Part shown: piece after piece, positions 54,741 to 64,000 of the stretch
How positions within the stretch are numbered: the first letter of the stretch is position 1
Layout of the letters: the number at the start of each line of letters is the position of its first letter
Origin: Cordylochernes scorpioides
Taxonomy: Eukaryota > Arthropoda > Arachnida > Pseudoscorpiones > Chernetidae
Direction of reading: 5' to 3'
Assembly: GCA_030710605.1 (NCBI GenBank)
Contig: CP092863.1
Coordinates: 123,550,670-123,614,669 of the forward strand
DNA length: 64,000 nucleotides
Translations under genes and position numbers: made by a program
Notes under the pieces: model-generated
Told to the model about the DNA's origin: nothing
Databases searched by the model: none
What the model saw: only the letters and a program-made list of their open reading frames with translations

Positions 54741-54978
54741 AGAAAAAGGCATCTCCTTATCGTGCAACTGAAAGTTGCTGATGGCTTGCTACATCTATCG
54801 GAATAAATATCAACTATTCTTGTTGATTTTTAATCATTCCAGAATTGGCCAATAGTTGATATTTATTCCGATGGCGCAAGCCATCAGCAACTTTCAGTTG
54901 CACGATAAGGAGATGCCATTTTCTTAATTTATGCATCTTATTCCAGTACAATATCACATTTGTACTATTTTTCAACTT
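54741..54978. mobile_element. Retrozyme-type copy with inverted halves, no ribozyme
   Basis: The left half (minus) runs GGCATCTCCTTATCGTGCAA to CCAGAATTGGCC; the right half (plus) runs AATAGTTGATATTTATTCCG through GGCGCAAGCCATCAGCAAC to TTTGTACTATTTTT. Both are the 3' part of the monomer, head to head. 5' inversions like this recall Penelope insertions. Confidence 0.65.
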
Positions 54979-55097
54979 GTATAATATATTTTGCATAATG
55001 TGTAGAGAATAAAGAAACGGTCAATATTTAATTATTAAATAAAAAAGAGTGAGAAATAATGAGGAAATATGCATATAAGACGATGATATAGACATAT

Positions 55098-55280
55098 TTG
55101 CATATTAAATCAGCGAGGGAGGTTTCCGCACCTTGTATGGAGGTCTTCTTGCATTCTCCTCAGTTGTGTGTTAAAGAAGAACTTGTGAATGCACGGTTTG
55201 GAAGACGCCAGCCAGAATGTCGTTATCCGAAGACCCAGCAGGTCAGGAGGGCTGCTGGGAGAGGTGAGTCATATTCCTGA
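55098..55280 (+). other. Possible exon or unassigned open frame
   Basis: 60 codons with balanced composition, containing EELVNARFGRRQPECRYPKT. GAGAGGTGAGTCA near 55260 would be a good splice donor. No matching acceptor or family is clear. 55290-55640 has no other feature. Confidence 0.2.
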
Positions 55281-55667
55281 ATCTTTGTTGTGATAGACTG
55301 ATGATCAGACGTGTCTATCTCCCAGAAGGTGCGTACAATCCGGGAACTTATCTGAGATAAGAGGTGGCATTGACCTTTGAGATAGTGGTGATCCGTGGTG
55401 GCCTAGTGGGTCAACTCTTCAGACAGAACACTGCCAAGATAGCTACGGCCTGGTAACCTAAGTACTAGTTGGCTTATAGACACCCAGTGGTGGAATGCCA
55501 ACAGTGGAGAATGGATGGAAGTACTTCACTTATCCTTGAATAGAGGAAATGATAACTAAAGACATTATAAAATAAATGAAGTTTCCAGGGTTAAGTTTCT
55601 TGTGCAACTTTTTATTTTCTAGCTTTCGGACTTGTCAGTCCTTCAACAGTAGTATCACGTTAATAAA

Positions 55668-55767
55668 NNNNNNNNNNNNNNNNNNNNNNNNNNNNNNNNN
55701 NNNNNNNNNNNNNNNNNNNNNNNNNNNNNNNNNNNNNNNNNNNNNNNNNNNNNNNNNNNNNNNNNNN
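55668..55767. other. Assembly gap, 100 N
   Basis: Exactly 100 N, the usual fixed-size scaffold join of unknown real length. Sequence order and orientation across it is inferred by the assembler. Just left of it (55620-55660) GAAGGACTGACAAGTCCGAAAGCTAG, shown here in two parts as GAAGGACTGACAAG and TCCGAAAGCTAG on the minus strand, is a hammerhead-like Penelope relic. Confidence 0.97.
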
Positions 55768-55869
55768 ACGATTCTTTTTTTTTTTTTTATTATATCGATA
55801 AGACACGAGAGATTTTTTTCAAATCTCAAGAATTGGAATTATTTTAGACTCACATTCTCTATATTAGAT

Positions 55870-56150
55870 CAAATCATACATCTCATATATATATTTTGGC
55901 CTTAAATACCTATTTCTTGGTTTCTCAAGAAGTCACTGGGACCAAAAATCTTTTTTGGTCGCAGTGGTACAGCCTAATCCACGCTGACGAGCTCCAACAG
56001 CGCGAAACGCGTTCATGGATGGCTTTTCTTGATTTATCAAAAAATTGGATTGTCCAAATATCAGGGAACAGGCTAAATCAATGATAGTTGATTTCTGTTC
56101 CACCAGATGGCGCTATGCCTTCTGAAAAGCACATGTGCTCCTGGTCAGGA
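55870..56150 (+). mobile_element. Second-subfamily ribozyme retroelement
   Basis: Follows the order of the 5600-5960 monomer but is diverged: CCTTAAATACC, TTTTTTGGTCGCAGTGGTAC, ribozyme, TTTCTTGATTTATCAAAAAA hairpin, GATAGTTGATTTCTGTTCC and CAGATGGCGCTATGCC. A single copy is visible next to the gap. A separate lineage of the same element type. Confidence 0.6.
55977..56020 (+). ncRNA. Type I hammerhead ribozyme, second subfamily
   Basis: Helix I ATCCACG/CATGGAT with one mismatch (55977-55983, 56014-56020), CUGACGA (55984-55990, position 7 may be any base), helix II GCUC/GCGC with loop CAACA and one mismatch, GAAA (56004-56007), ACGCGU and cleavage site GUU (ending 56013). Helix I bases differ from the first subfamily yet still pair, evidence of maintained structure. 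Confidence 0.75.
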
Positions 56151-56279
56151 TATGCCATTTTTATTTTTAATACATATATTTATGATTTAGTATCAAAGGA
56201 TTGCGGATTTCGACAAATTACAAAAAAAAAAAAAAACATAAAACGCCGAAACTCTATTGCGTTTATTTTTGTACGCCTG

Positions 56280-56750
56280 TAGAAGGGGCGGTAATGCACG
56301 AAAGCTCGAGATTGCGATAAAATAAAATAAATAAAAAGAAACTCATCTCCCGAAACCTGTTGCCTTATTAATAAAAATATTATAATTATTAATAAAAATA
56401 TTATAATTATTAATAAAAATGGTGTTGTGGTTGGATTAAAAGAGATTCAGTATTATATAAGTTGGGGCGTATTCGATGCAGAAAGGAAGGCCCTATATCC
56501 ACAAATTAAATGTACCAACACTTCACCCTACGTATTACTTTCAAAAATATCAGCAAACAAATCTAAGGCAATAGCTTACTATAAATTTTTTAGATCATCA
56601 TTATGTAAGGACCAGTCAAAAAGTGAATGACTTTGAGATGAAGAGTAAAGCCAGTTCAATTTCTATGTAAATAACACAAGATGATTATTACCTTACCCAA
56701 TTGGGAGAATCTGTATGGGGCAAGTCCCTTATAAAGGATTTTGTGTGTGT
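56280..56750 (+). pseudogene. LINE 3' remnant with tail
   Basis: 56427-56630 is open and ends SKAIAYYKFFRSSLCKDQSK, like the C-terminal end of other LINEs here. Tail GGGAGAATCTGTATGGGGCA and CTTATAAAGGATTTTGTG follows. 56283-56315 (GTAGAAGGGGCGG, GCACGAAAGCTCGAGATT) is another degenerate hammerhead-like scrap. 56750-57360 is AT-rich with no gene. Confidence 0.45.
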
Positions 56751-57360
56751 GTGAGTTGGGACGTATCTGTGTTCCATAACATGACATGGTATACGCTGTA
56801 ATCTTTATCTTTTCTGTGACACGGGGCTTTAACAATCCTCCCTGGCAACATGTTCAAATCTCCATTCTGGTTTTAAACAAATATTTTGTATTCGCCGTTA
56901 ATTTATCTCTAACTGGTAAAATAGAAATTAGGTTTTTAATAGTAAAATATCTATTATTTTAGTTATAAACAGTCTCTGATGTACACCGGCACATGCCAAT
57001 AACATTTTTTTTCTATTAATTTTTTGTAAAAAATCATTGCCCGTTGAAAATCAGGAATTCGCTCTAAAGCTTACAAAAATATAAAATAAAATATTTTTTT
57101 TTTATCTGAATTATATTTTCCCCTTTCAAATATAGTAAAATAAATTAATTTTTTCGCGTATATACAGGAGGCGAGAGCCGAAAGTTTTGAAATATTTAAA
57201 GATAAGGTTTTTTTAACAGCGCAGCCTCAGAGTTGATTATTCTAACTGCTACTCTAGCTTCCAATACCTCATTCTGATACACGCGAAGTATTTGATCAAA
57301 TTTTGCCCTTCTTCCGTTATTGTTTTCTTTTTATATTATATTTAGTTAAACTTAAAAAAA

Positions 57361-57510
57361 AATATTTATGAGGGCCAACAGCCTGAAGCGTGTACGTGTG
57401 TGGTTAGCTTTTATTGATTAATCAAGAAAGGGTATTTGGTAAAATTATAGAATAAGTTTTAAAAATCAAAGAATAGTTTATATTTATTCCGATAGAGATG
57501 GCGCAAAATA
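57361..57510 (+). mobile_element. Decayed ribozyme element
   Basis: TTATGAGGGCCAACAGCCTG, AAGCGTGT and GTGTGGTTAGC align with the hammerhead of 5391-5432, but CUGAUGA is UUAUGA and GAAA is GAAG. Downstream TTGATTAATCAAGAAAGGG and CCGATAGAGATGGCGCAA match the monomer. An inactive old copy. Confidence 0.65.
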
Positions 57511-57677
57511 TACAAACATTATTACCACTTGTACCTCTTTGATGTATTGCACCTGTTAGAAAGACGTCTTCTCTTGACCAGAAAAAGAGCTTGTACAAAG
57601 GCTTATAGATGAAAGAAAATCGTCTCTCCTATCTTGTGATTTATCTTCTATGAATCTAAGGATTCCTATGGACTCAC

Positions 57678-57805
57678 CCTCGGGGTTAGCACTGTCCAGT
57701 TCCATCACCACGGCGTCCACTATGGGTACCATCATGGCGGTAGCTGCCGTGTTAGTCACCCACATGGAGAAGAACATGGTCACCAGGAGGAACCCCAACA
57801 TCAGC
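57678..57805 (-). CDS. SLC13-family Na+/dicarboxylate transporter, exon 4 (copy B)
   Basis: 128 nt. The acceptor TACAG at 57810-57806 continues the phase-2 end of exon 3, giving W then LMLGFLLVTMFFSMWVTNTA and ATAMMVPIVDAVVMELDSAN, ending PE plus one base at donor GTGAGT (57677). SNTA-T and MMVPI form the first conserved substrate/Na-site loop of SLC13 (human SLC13A5: SNTATTAMMVPIVEAI). Ser is Thr here in the SNT motif. Intron 3 is about 1.7 kb. No later exons are seen between here and the gap. Confidence 0.9.
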
Positions 57806-57879
57806 CTGTACATGTTCTGTTAGTGTAGGTCAACTACAGTATCTCACTCTTAGAAGAGGACAATAGCAAAGCGTACATA

Positions 57880-58074
57880 TACAAGGTTGTCCTAAAAGTT
57901 CGTAAACACGTGCAAAAAATTGAAATACCAATATTATTCGCCGTTATGTATAATGTTGTTTGTATTATGTATAAAGTAATTGTATTATTATGTATTCGCC
58001 GCGTAATAATATTATTCGCCAAGTAATAAGAAAAAGAACGTTTTAAGAAAAACACGAACTTTTGGACAAGCATA
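57880..58074. mobile_element. MITE with TTGTCC-AAAAGTTCGT inverted ends
   Basis: Left ACAAGGTTGTCCTAAAAGTT, right complement CTTGTCCAAAAGTTCGTG, about 195 bp, TA-rich flanks. Palindromic inside (GGCGAATAATATTATTACGC-type arms). It lies just upstream of exon 4 in intron 3. 58080-58430 is AT-rich and featureless. Confidence 0.65.
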
Positions 58075-58436
58075 TATCTGTGCGGAAAAATATTTTAAAA
58101 TGAATTTAGTACAATTCCCAAATATAATTTAAAAAAAAAGTATACTTTGAAATGTGTAATAATTATTTTTGGCAATGTGTTTCTTTTCACATATCACATA
58201 TTATCTCCACAGACCTTACTGCAATGATAAAATTCAATGAAAGGGCTTGGCTGATCATTGAAGAACCCCCCCCTGCGGTTTCATAAAAGAATTCGGCATG
58301 ATAGCCTTGCTAACATTACTTCATCGAAATAAAGACAAAATGAAGGTTTTTTTTTAATAAAAAAAAATCGTGTCAAATGAAACAAGTATATAAGAAATTA
58401 AAGCAATAAAGAACGAATGTTTTTTTTTGCAAATAA

Positions 58437-58560
58437 AACAAACAATTTCTATTGTCCTTACTGCGATAAAAATATATTGGGAGGGTTCACCACTGATGAG
58501 CCAAGCCCTCCTAATATTTTTTCATGACAGTAATGACAGTAGAAGTTGTTTGTTCTATGT
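58437..58560. mobile_element. Foldback element, short form
   Basis: AACAATTTCTATTGTCCTTA ... GGGAGGGTTCACCACTGATG ... AGCCCTCCTAATATTTTTTC and ACAGTAGAAGTTGTTTG make facing arms of about 45 bp with hardly any spacer. Then GAAACATTCGTGC to about 58620 as at 36570. Confidence 0.65.
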
Positions 58561-58897
58561 GTAAAAGAAACATTCGTGCTTTATTGATCTCATTTCCTAT
58601 ATATACAGATGGCGCGTTATTTCTTATTAATTATGATCTAGGTTTTGCTCTTTTTAAGCGGTAGCTAATAAAGGCCATTTGGATCAACACGCTACAAACT
58701 TTTCTTCCATGCAAATTCAGCGATGGCGTGACAACCTTTAGAAACGATTGATAGTTATATGTTTGTATTTTATAAGTTAATTTTATATATCTGGTTCTCT
58801 ACACAGTTCCAAATAACTTTATTGGGTACCGCTCAAAAAGAGCAACCCAGTTCAACATAATTATAAAAATGACAAATGGGGGTAATTTTATGCATAT

Positions 58898-59062
58898 GTA
58901 GGGGACATGTAAAAATTATTGTTTTGTATTTCTATTTTATGTAAATTTTTTATTTGCTTTTGAAATTTGCATATTTGAAACAAAAAAAAAAGAATTTTCA
59001 AAAGCAAATAAAATTTACATAAAATAAAAATACAAAACAATAATTTTTACATGTCCCCTACA
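58898..59062. repeat. Long palindrome (about 65-bp arms)
   Basis: TGTAGGGGACATGTAAAAAT ... TTTTATTTGCTTTT and its complement ... ACATGTCCCCTACA, spacer about 35 bp. A related single arm is at 10432-10495. Copy A of this region has the Helitron/tRNA insertion instead. Confidence 0.8.
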
Positions 59063-59537
59063 TCGTAAAAAATTTTTTTTTTTTCAATTGCTCGCATCCA
59101 TATGTAGCTTATGTAAATAAGATGACCAAACAGTAGTTGCATATATCTTCCACGTCGAAGTCGAATGTCTTGTTTTATGAGAATTATTTTTAATAAAGAT
59201 TCTTTCCTGTTTTTACACTTTGACAAAAAGAATAAGGAATCTAGGGCCAAGTTTCTTATTACAATTTTTTACTTTTCGAGCTTTCAGGCTAATGTCTAGG
59301 TCTCCGTTTTGAAGGGCATCTTAGCCTGAAAGCTCGAAAAATAAAAAATTGTAAAAAGAAACCTTGATTCCTTATTGATTTTGTCGAAGAATTATTTTTG
59401 TTAACGAGAATCCGCGCCATTTTTGTCGCGCTATCCTTGGGTTTGGAATCTAAGGCTGTCTCGGCCTATAGAGAGGTATTGTTACATCAAAAGCTTGTAG
59501 GGACAGGATTTATGGGAGTCCAGGAGGTTGTTCTCAC

Positions 59538-59653
59538 CATTTGAGCGAAGTCCCCAACAACAACAGGACCTTCCAGGCAATCCTTTTGTGGAGTCCGGAC
59601 TTTTCCACCGCTGCGGCCAGAAGGAGTCCGCCCAGGTACATCATGATGGTGTC
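59538..59653 (-). CDS. SLC13-family transporter, exon 3, copy B
   Basis: Sequence identical to 873-988, with acceptor CCTGTAG and donor GTGAG. It splices in frame to exon 4 at 57805 (TG plus G makes Trp). Exon 2 of this copy would lie beyond the right edge. Perfect identity while introns differ slightly is compatible with selection or with very recent origin. Confidence 0.9.
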
Positions 59654-59840
59654 CTACAGGTAATAACCGTGTGTTGGAGAAATTTATACAAAATTACCAC
59701 ATATACTATAACAATACGTTCCTTTTATTGAAATGTCTGAGGTTTCGAACGCAAACACTCTTAGGTTGACTTTCCAACGCTAAAATATTATATTTTTTTA
59801 GTGTAGTACCTAATTTTAATAAAATAAACGCAAAGCTAGT

Positions 59841-60049
59841 ATATACACTCATGGACAAAAATTTTGGAAGTTGTACTTTTTACCATGTATTTCGGGATTG
59901 AGACAATAACTCTGAAAGATATTACAGTGACCTTTATTGAAGACACTCGAGATAAACAAGTTTGAACAGCCTCTGTCTTCTTCAAAATAATAATAGACGA
60001 CCGGCGCAATCAAAGACTTTTCACTTCCTTAAGTTTTGTCCTTGAGTAT
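59841..60049. mobile_element. Tc1-type MITE, copy B
   Basis: Same as 1179-1383, a few base differences (ACCATGTATTTCGGG for AGCATGTATTTCGGG). Confidence 0.6.
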
Positions 60050-60155
60050 ATGCGGAAATTCTGCATAAATTATCTTAGCAATTCATTAATATTTAAAGCG
60101 ATGGGAGAGATTGTTGTTTCATGCTATGAGTTGGCCTCTCTGGGATTGTCAACCC

Positions 60156-60666
60156 ATATATACAATCATGGACAAAAGTTAAGGAAGTTTCATATTTAAA
60201 GCATAAACTTATAGCTGAATGGAATGGCCGGCGAGGTCCCCCGACCTCAATCCTAGAGAACATGCTATCTGAGGAGGACGTATATCAGCCCAGGTATCAG
60301 CCCGCCAAGAACCACCCAGGAGCTGACAACTTCTCTTGAACCGAAATGGGCTTCTACCCTAAATGAACTCTTGGCCACTCTATTTCCAGCATGAGACGAC
60401 GGTGCAAGTGTTGCTTGGCAGTGAGTGACAGTCAAATCCCCTATTAGTCTCGCTGATAACTGGGATTTATATAAGTCTAAAGTCTTTGATATCGCCAGTC
60501 GTCTATTATTTATTTATTTTTTGAGTAAACATAGGAAATTTTGTTCACACTTGGTTATTCGTGTGTCCTCAAAATAGATCACTGTAATATCTTTCAGAGT
60601 TATTATCTGAATCCCGATATACATGCTGAAAGGTACAACTTCATTAAGTTTTGTCCATGAGTGTAT
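60156..60666 (+). pseudogene. Deleted Tc1 element with transposase fossil, copy B
   Basis: As 1496-1990 but with the 10 bp GGTCCCCCGA retained, so EWPARSPDLNPREHA is readable near 60222. Stops follow; inactive. Confidence 0.65.
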
Positions 60667-60741
60667 ATTGGTTATCTCGTATGTCTTCAATGAAGGTCAC
60701 TGTAATATCTTTCAGAGTTATTGTCTCAATCCCGATATACA

Positions 60742-62160
60742 CACTGCGTGACATTGAAATTGGAACACCAAGAAATAGTGGCCAGAAAATTATGCAAATT
60801 TCAGGATAGACGCGCCTAACCGAGTTATGCAAATGATGTAAAATGCGCAGCTCTCGTGCGCACATGGAGTAAGATATAAGGGAAGGAACTTGCAGAAAGG
60901 ACAGTATTCGTGTCGTTATTTCTTCAAGGAAAATCATTGTAGAAATTTTGTTCTTGTGTCAAAAGACACGTGTAATAACAGAGAATGCCAGGTCATCGTA
61001 AACGGAGGCAGTTCAAGCAGACAGACGCTTTTACGAGGGGCATGGTGATCGGACTGAAAAGGGCAGGTTGGTCCATAAGTCAAATCGCAGTTGATACACA
61101 CCTTGGTGCGTCCACGGTGCACCGACTGTGGAGAAGATGGTTGGAACAAGGAAATGTGGCAATTTATAGGAATGTCGGTGCAACCAGAGTGACGTCAGCA
61201 CGTGTGGATCGGCGTATCCTTCGACAAGCAGTGGCGGCCCCACAAGCCACTTGTACCGCCATCCTGCAACATGTGCAAGACACCCTAGATCATTCCATCT
61301 CGACCAGAACCATTTCCCGTCGATTGGTTGCTAATGGCTTGCACTCATGCCGTCCGCTAAGAAGACTGCCATTGACCCCACCGAATAGGCGCCAACGTTT
61401 GGAATGGTGCCGGGCTAGATCGACGTGGATGACGGAATGGCACAGGGTCGTGTTCTCAGATGAGTCGCGTTTCTGCTTGTCCAGTGATAGTCGCCGTGTA
61501 CGCGTGTGGCGTCGACGTGGAGAAAGGTCCAATCCGGCAGCAATTGTGGAACGCCCCACCGTGCGACAACGTGGAATCATGGTTTGGGGCGCAATCGCGT
61601 ATGATTCCAGGTCACCTTTACTTCGTATTCAGGGCACTATGACGGCCCAACGATACGTTGATGATGTGCTGCGACCGGTGACACTCCCCTACCTTCAGGG
61701 GGTACCCAATGTCCTTTATCAGCAGGATAACGCCCGACCGCACACTGCTCGCATTAGCCAACAAGCTCTGCAAGATGTACAGATGCTTCCCTGGCCACCG
61801 TACTCTCCTGATCTCTCACCAATCGAGCACGTCTGGGACATCATTGGACGCCGTTTGCATGCCTTGCCACAGCCGCGTTCAGAAGACGAACTGTGGCAAA
61901 TGGTTGAGAGGGAATGGAGAGCCATCCCTCAGGACGCCATCCGTACTCTGATTGACTCTCTACCTAGACGTGTTGCTGCGTGCATCGCCGTCCGCGGTGG
62001 TCCTACTTGCTACTAAGCCGACGCCGTTCTCGCTCGGTATTATGACTATCATTTTGAAATAAAGATCACTTATTGTTCGTCCCTGTCTCTCTCTGTCTGC
62101 CGAGTTTCATCACTTTCTGGCCACTATTTCTTGGTGTTCCATTTTCAATGTCACGCAGTG
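60742..62160 (+). mobile_element. Complete Tc1-like transposon, copy B
   Basis: Same boundaries, inverted repeats and TACA flanks as 2067-3485. Confidence 0.9.
60985..62016 (+). CDS. Tc1-like DDE transposase, uninterrupted, copy B
   Basis: 343 aa, three differences from copy A (SISQ for SIRQ, AVDT for AADT, LLRIQ for LLCIQ). The catalytic Asp, Asp and Glu motifs are intact. Both copies staying open is expected if the duplication is very recent or allelic. Confidence 0.93.
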   Translation: MPGHRKRRQFKQTDAFTRGMVIGLKRAGWSISQIAVDTHLGASTVHRLWRRWLEQGNVAIYRNVGATRVTSARVDRRILRQAVAAPQATCTAILQHVQDTLDHSISTRTISRRLVANGLHSCRPLRRLPLTPPNRRQRLEWCRARSTWMTEWHRVVFSDESRFCLSSDSRRVRVWRRRGERSNPAAIVERPTVRQRGIMVWGAIAYDSRSPLLRIQGTMTAQRYVDDVLRPVTLPYLQGVPNVLYQQDNARPHTARISQQALQDVQMLPWPPYSPDLSPIEHVWDIIGRRLHALPQPRSEDELWQMVEREWRAIPQDAIRTLIDSLPRRVAACIAVRGGPTCY

Positions 62161-62176
62161 TACATGCTGAAAGGTA

Positions 62177-63499
62177 TACGAGGTGTGTTCAAAAAGTATC
62201 GCGACTTTTGTGTTTTTACAAATATTATTTATTTATTCATGAATACCTATTTTTTCCCCTTCAAAGTAATCCCCATGAGATATTATACACTTGTGCCAAC
62301 GGTTTTTCCAATCTTCGAAGCACTTCAAAAAATAATTTTAAAAAATCTTTTTCAGCTCCTCCTTCGATGCCGTCTTTATCTCGTCAAGCGTAGCGTAACG
62401 TCGTCCTTTCATGGGCCTCTTCAGTTTAGGGAACAAGAAAAAGTCACAGGGGGCCAGATCTGGGGAATACGGTGGCTGCGGCATCATTAGTGTGTTGTTT
62501 TTGGCCAAAAAGTCGCGCACAAGCAACGATGTGTGAGCAGGGGCGTTATCGTGGTGCAAAAGCCAATTTTTGTTCTTCCACAAATCCGGACGTTTCTGGC
62601 GGATTGCTTCGCGCAAATTGCGCATAACTTGTAGGTAATATTCCTTATTGACCGTTCTACCCTGTGGCAAGAACTCATGATGCACCACGCCCCTGCAATC
62701 GAAGAAAACTGTCAGCAAAACTTCCACATTCGACCGAACTTGGAGCGCTTTTTTCGGTCTTGGTTCGTGCGGCAGCTTCCATTGAGATGATTGAGCTTTG
62801 GTTTCCACGTCATAACCATAAACCCACGCTTCGTCACCAGTTATGACCCTCTGGAGCAAATTTGGGTCGTCGCGGACAGAGTCCAACATCTCATTAACAA
62901 TGTTCATGCGATGCTGTTTTTGGTCGCAATTGAGCAATTTTGGTACGAATTTCGCGGCGACCCGTCTCATGCCCAAATCATTGATAAAAATCGAATGGCA
63001 CGAGCCAATCGATATGTTTAGGTTCTCAGCAACTTCTCTAACGGTGATTCGACGATTGGCCAATATCATTTTCTCCACTTCATTAATTTTTTCGTCTGTT
63101 GTTGAAGTGCTCGGGCGTCCGGCACGCTCTTCGTCGTTCACATCTTCTCGGCCTTCTGAGAACATTTTGTACCACCGATAAACGTTGCTTCGGTCCAAGG
63201 TAGCTTCTCCGTATGCCACAGTCAACATTCGGAATGCATCCGCGCACTTAATTTCGTTTTTCACACAAAATTTGATACAGGTTCTTTGATCCATTTTTTT
63301 AATAGGTAAAAATCGAAGACGATCCAAAACACCTGCAAGCAAAGCAGCTGTCAACAATTAAGTGAACATTCAAAATGGCCGAGCTTGTCGGCATAAGTGA
63401 GAGACATGAGTACCAACATAAAGCCACAAAAATATCGAAATTCGAATATACGTAACCCGCGAAAATTCAAAAGTCGCGATACCTTTTGAACACACCTCG
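62177..63499 (-). mobile_element. Mariner transposon, copy B
   Basis: Same ends and insertion site as 3502-4828. Confidence 0.88.
62338..63294 (-). pseudogene. Mariner transposase, 3'-frameshifted, copy B
   Basis: Start MDQRTCIKFCVKNEIK at 63294; the open frame extends further upstream to 63357 but that part is outside the family. Same premature end (KKIF) as copy A. Three residue differences from copy A in the shared frame. Confidence 0.87.
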
Positions 63500-63501
63500 T
63501 A

Positions 63502-63873
63502 CAACTTCATTAAGTTTTGTTCATGAGTGTATATTGGTTATCTCGTGTGTCTTCAATAAAGGTCACTGTAATATCTTTCAGAGTTATTATCTGAATCCCG
63601 ATATACATGCTGAAAGGTACAACTTCATTAAGTTTTGTTCATGAGTGTATATTGGTTATCTCGTGTGTCTTCAATAAAGGTCACTGTAATATCTTTCAGA
63701 GTTATTATCTGAATCCCGATATACATGCTGAAAGGTACAACTTCATTAAGTTTTGTTCATGAGTGTATATTGGTTATCTCGTGTGTCTTCAATAAAGGTC
63801 ACTGTAATATCTTTCAGAGTTATTATCTGAATCCCGATATACATGCTGAAAGGTACTACTCCATTAAGTTTTG
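63502..63873. repeat. 118-bp satellite array, three units, copy B
   Basis: One unit fewer than copy A (4831-5320). It ends with the TCCATTAAGTTTTG target site of the ribozyme element. Confidence 0.85.
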
Positions 63874-64000
63874 ACATCTCCTTATCGTGCAACTGAAAGT
63901 TGCTGATGGCTTGCGCCATCTATCGGGTACAGGTACAGCTTGCACCACGCTGATGAGGGCCAACAGCCCGAAACGCGTCCGTGGTTAGCTTTTCTTGATT
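63874..64000 (+). mobile_element. Hammerhead-ribozyme retroelement, copy B, cut by window edge
   Basis: Begins ACATCTCCTTATCGTGCAAC with the inverted 5' piece as at 5321, then the first ribozyme. Here CGTGCAAC keeps the ancestral base that copy A changed to CGCGCAAC. Confidence 0.8.
63944..63985 (+). ncRNA. Type I hammerhead ribozyme, copy B
   Basis: Same helices, CUGAUGA, GAAA and GUC cleavage site as 5391-5432. Confidence 0.88.

Larger units (their letters stand above)
59090..64000. repeat. Copy B of the 396-5450 block
   Basis: Collinear with 396-5450. The offset is 58665 around exon 3, 58675 at the Tc1 gene (copy B keeps 10 bp lost in A), about 58671 at the mariner and 58553 at the ribozyme (copy A has one more 118-bp unit). 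Differences are scattered single bases and small indels; the exon 3 sequences are the same. The copy runs off the right edge. Confidence 0.93.

Noticed and set aside
57320..57670. Exon 5 of the SLC13 gene downstream of exon 4
   Set aside because: Looked for the conserved IGGTATLTGTGPN motif on the minus strand down to the gap and towards 19 kb and did not find it.
63295..63357. Upstream Met extension of the copy B mariner transposase
   Set aside because: Family proteins start at MDQRTC; the extension lies in the untranslated leader and is not open in the same way in copy A.

Overview
The window is animal nuclear DNA, most likely from an arthropod or a close invertebrate. It is AT-rich and packed with transposons. 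The only recognisable host gene is split into small exons with GT/AG splice sites and long introns. There are no bacterial operons, ribosome binding sites or CRISPR arrays. The species guess rests on the mix of Tc1, mariner, Penelope, Helitron and RNase H-bearing LINE elements and is weak.

Host gene. Five exons on the minus strand encode the N-terminal half of an SLC13 sodium/dicarboxylate-citrate cotransporter (INDY/NaCT family): exon 1 (18778-18912), exon 2 (6131-6280) and exon 3 (873-988), then a second copy of exon 3 (59538-59653) followed by exon 4 (57678-57805). Splice phases agree across all junctions. Exon 3 lies in a block of about 5 kb (roughly 396-5450) that recurs almost unchanged at about 59090-64000, nested transposons included. 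The second copy lies to the right of a 100-N scaffold gap (55668-55767). It is either a real tandem duplication or the other haplotype placed in tandem by the assembler.

Layout. 1-6300: exons 3 and 2 with a Tc1 element (uninterrupted transposase), a mariner (frameshifted), a 118-bp satellite and a hammerhead-ribozyme retroelement. 6300-18780: intron 1 with MITEs, Helitron ends, a LINE-tail tandem array, satellite arrays, a U6 pseudogene and a tRNA-Phe-like pseudogene. 18778-18950: first coding exon and its upstream region. 19270-33800: a second mariner, a SINE, four decayed LINEs and a DDE transposase fossil. 34000-44100: satellites, a tRNA-carrying inverted-repeat element, a Penelope-like element and a 119-bp minisatellite. 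44145-49619: a nearly complete GC-rich LINE with ORF1 and ORF2. 49600-55667: satellite, a hAT-type MITE, SINE, Helitron end and foldbacks. 55768-64000: the duplicated exon 3/exon 4 contig.

Most interesting system. Type I hammerhead ribozymes with complete catalytic cores occur at 5391-5432, 5730-5771, 55977-56020 and 63944-63985. The first two sit 339 bp apart in a tandem dimer that is bounded by a 14-bp target-site duplication and carries an inverted 5' segment. That architecture matches retrozymes, small non-autonomous ribozyme elements thought to be mobilised by Penelope-like reverse transcriptases. A Penelope-like element with a GIY-YIG domain lies in the same window (37590-39904). Several further hammerhead-like motifs lie in related fragments.
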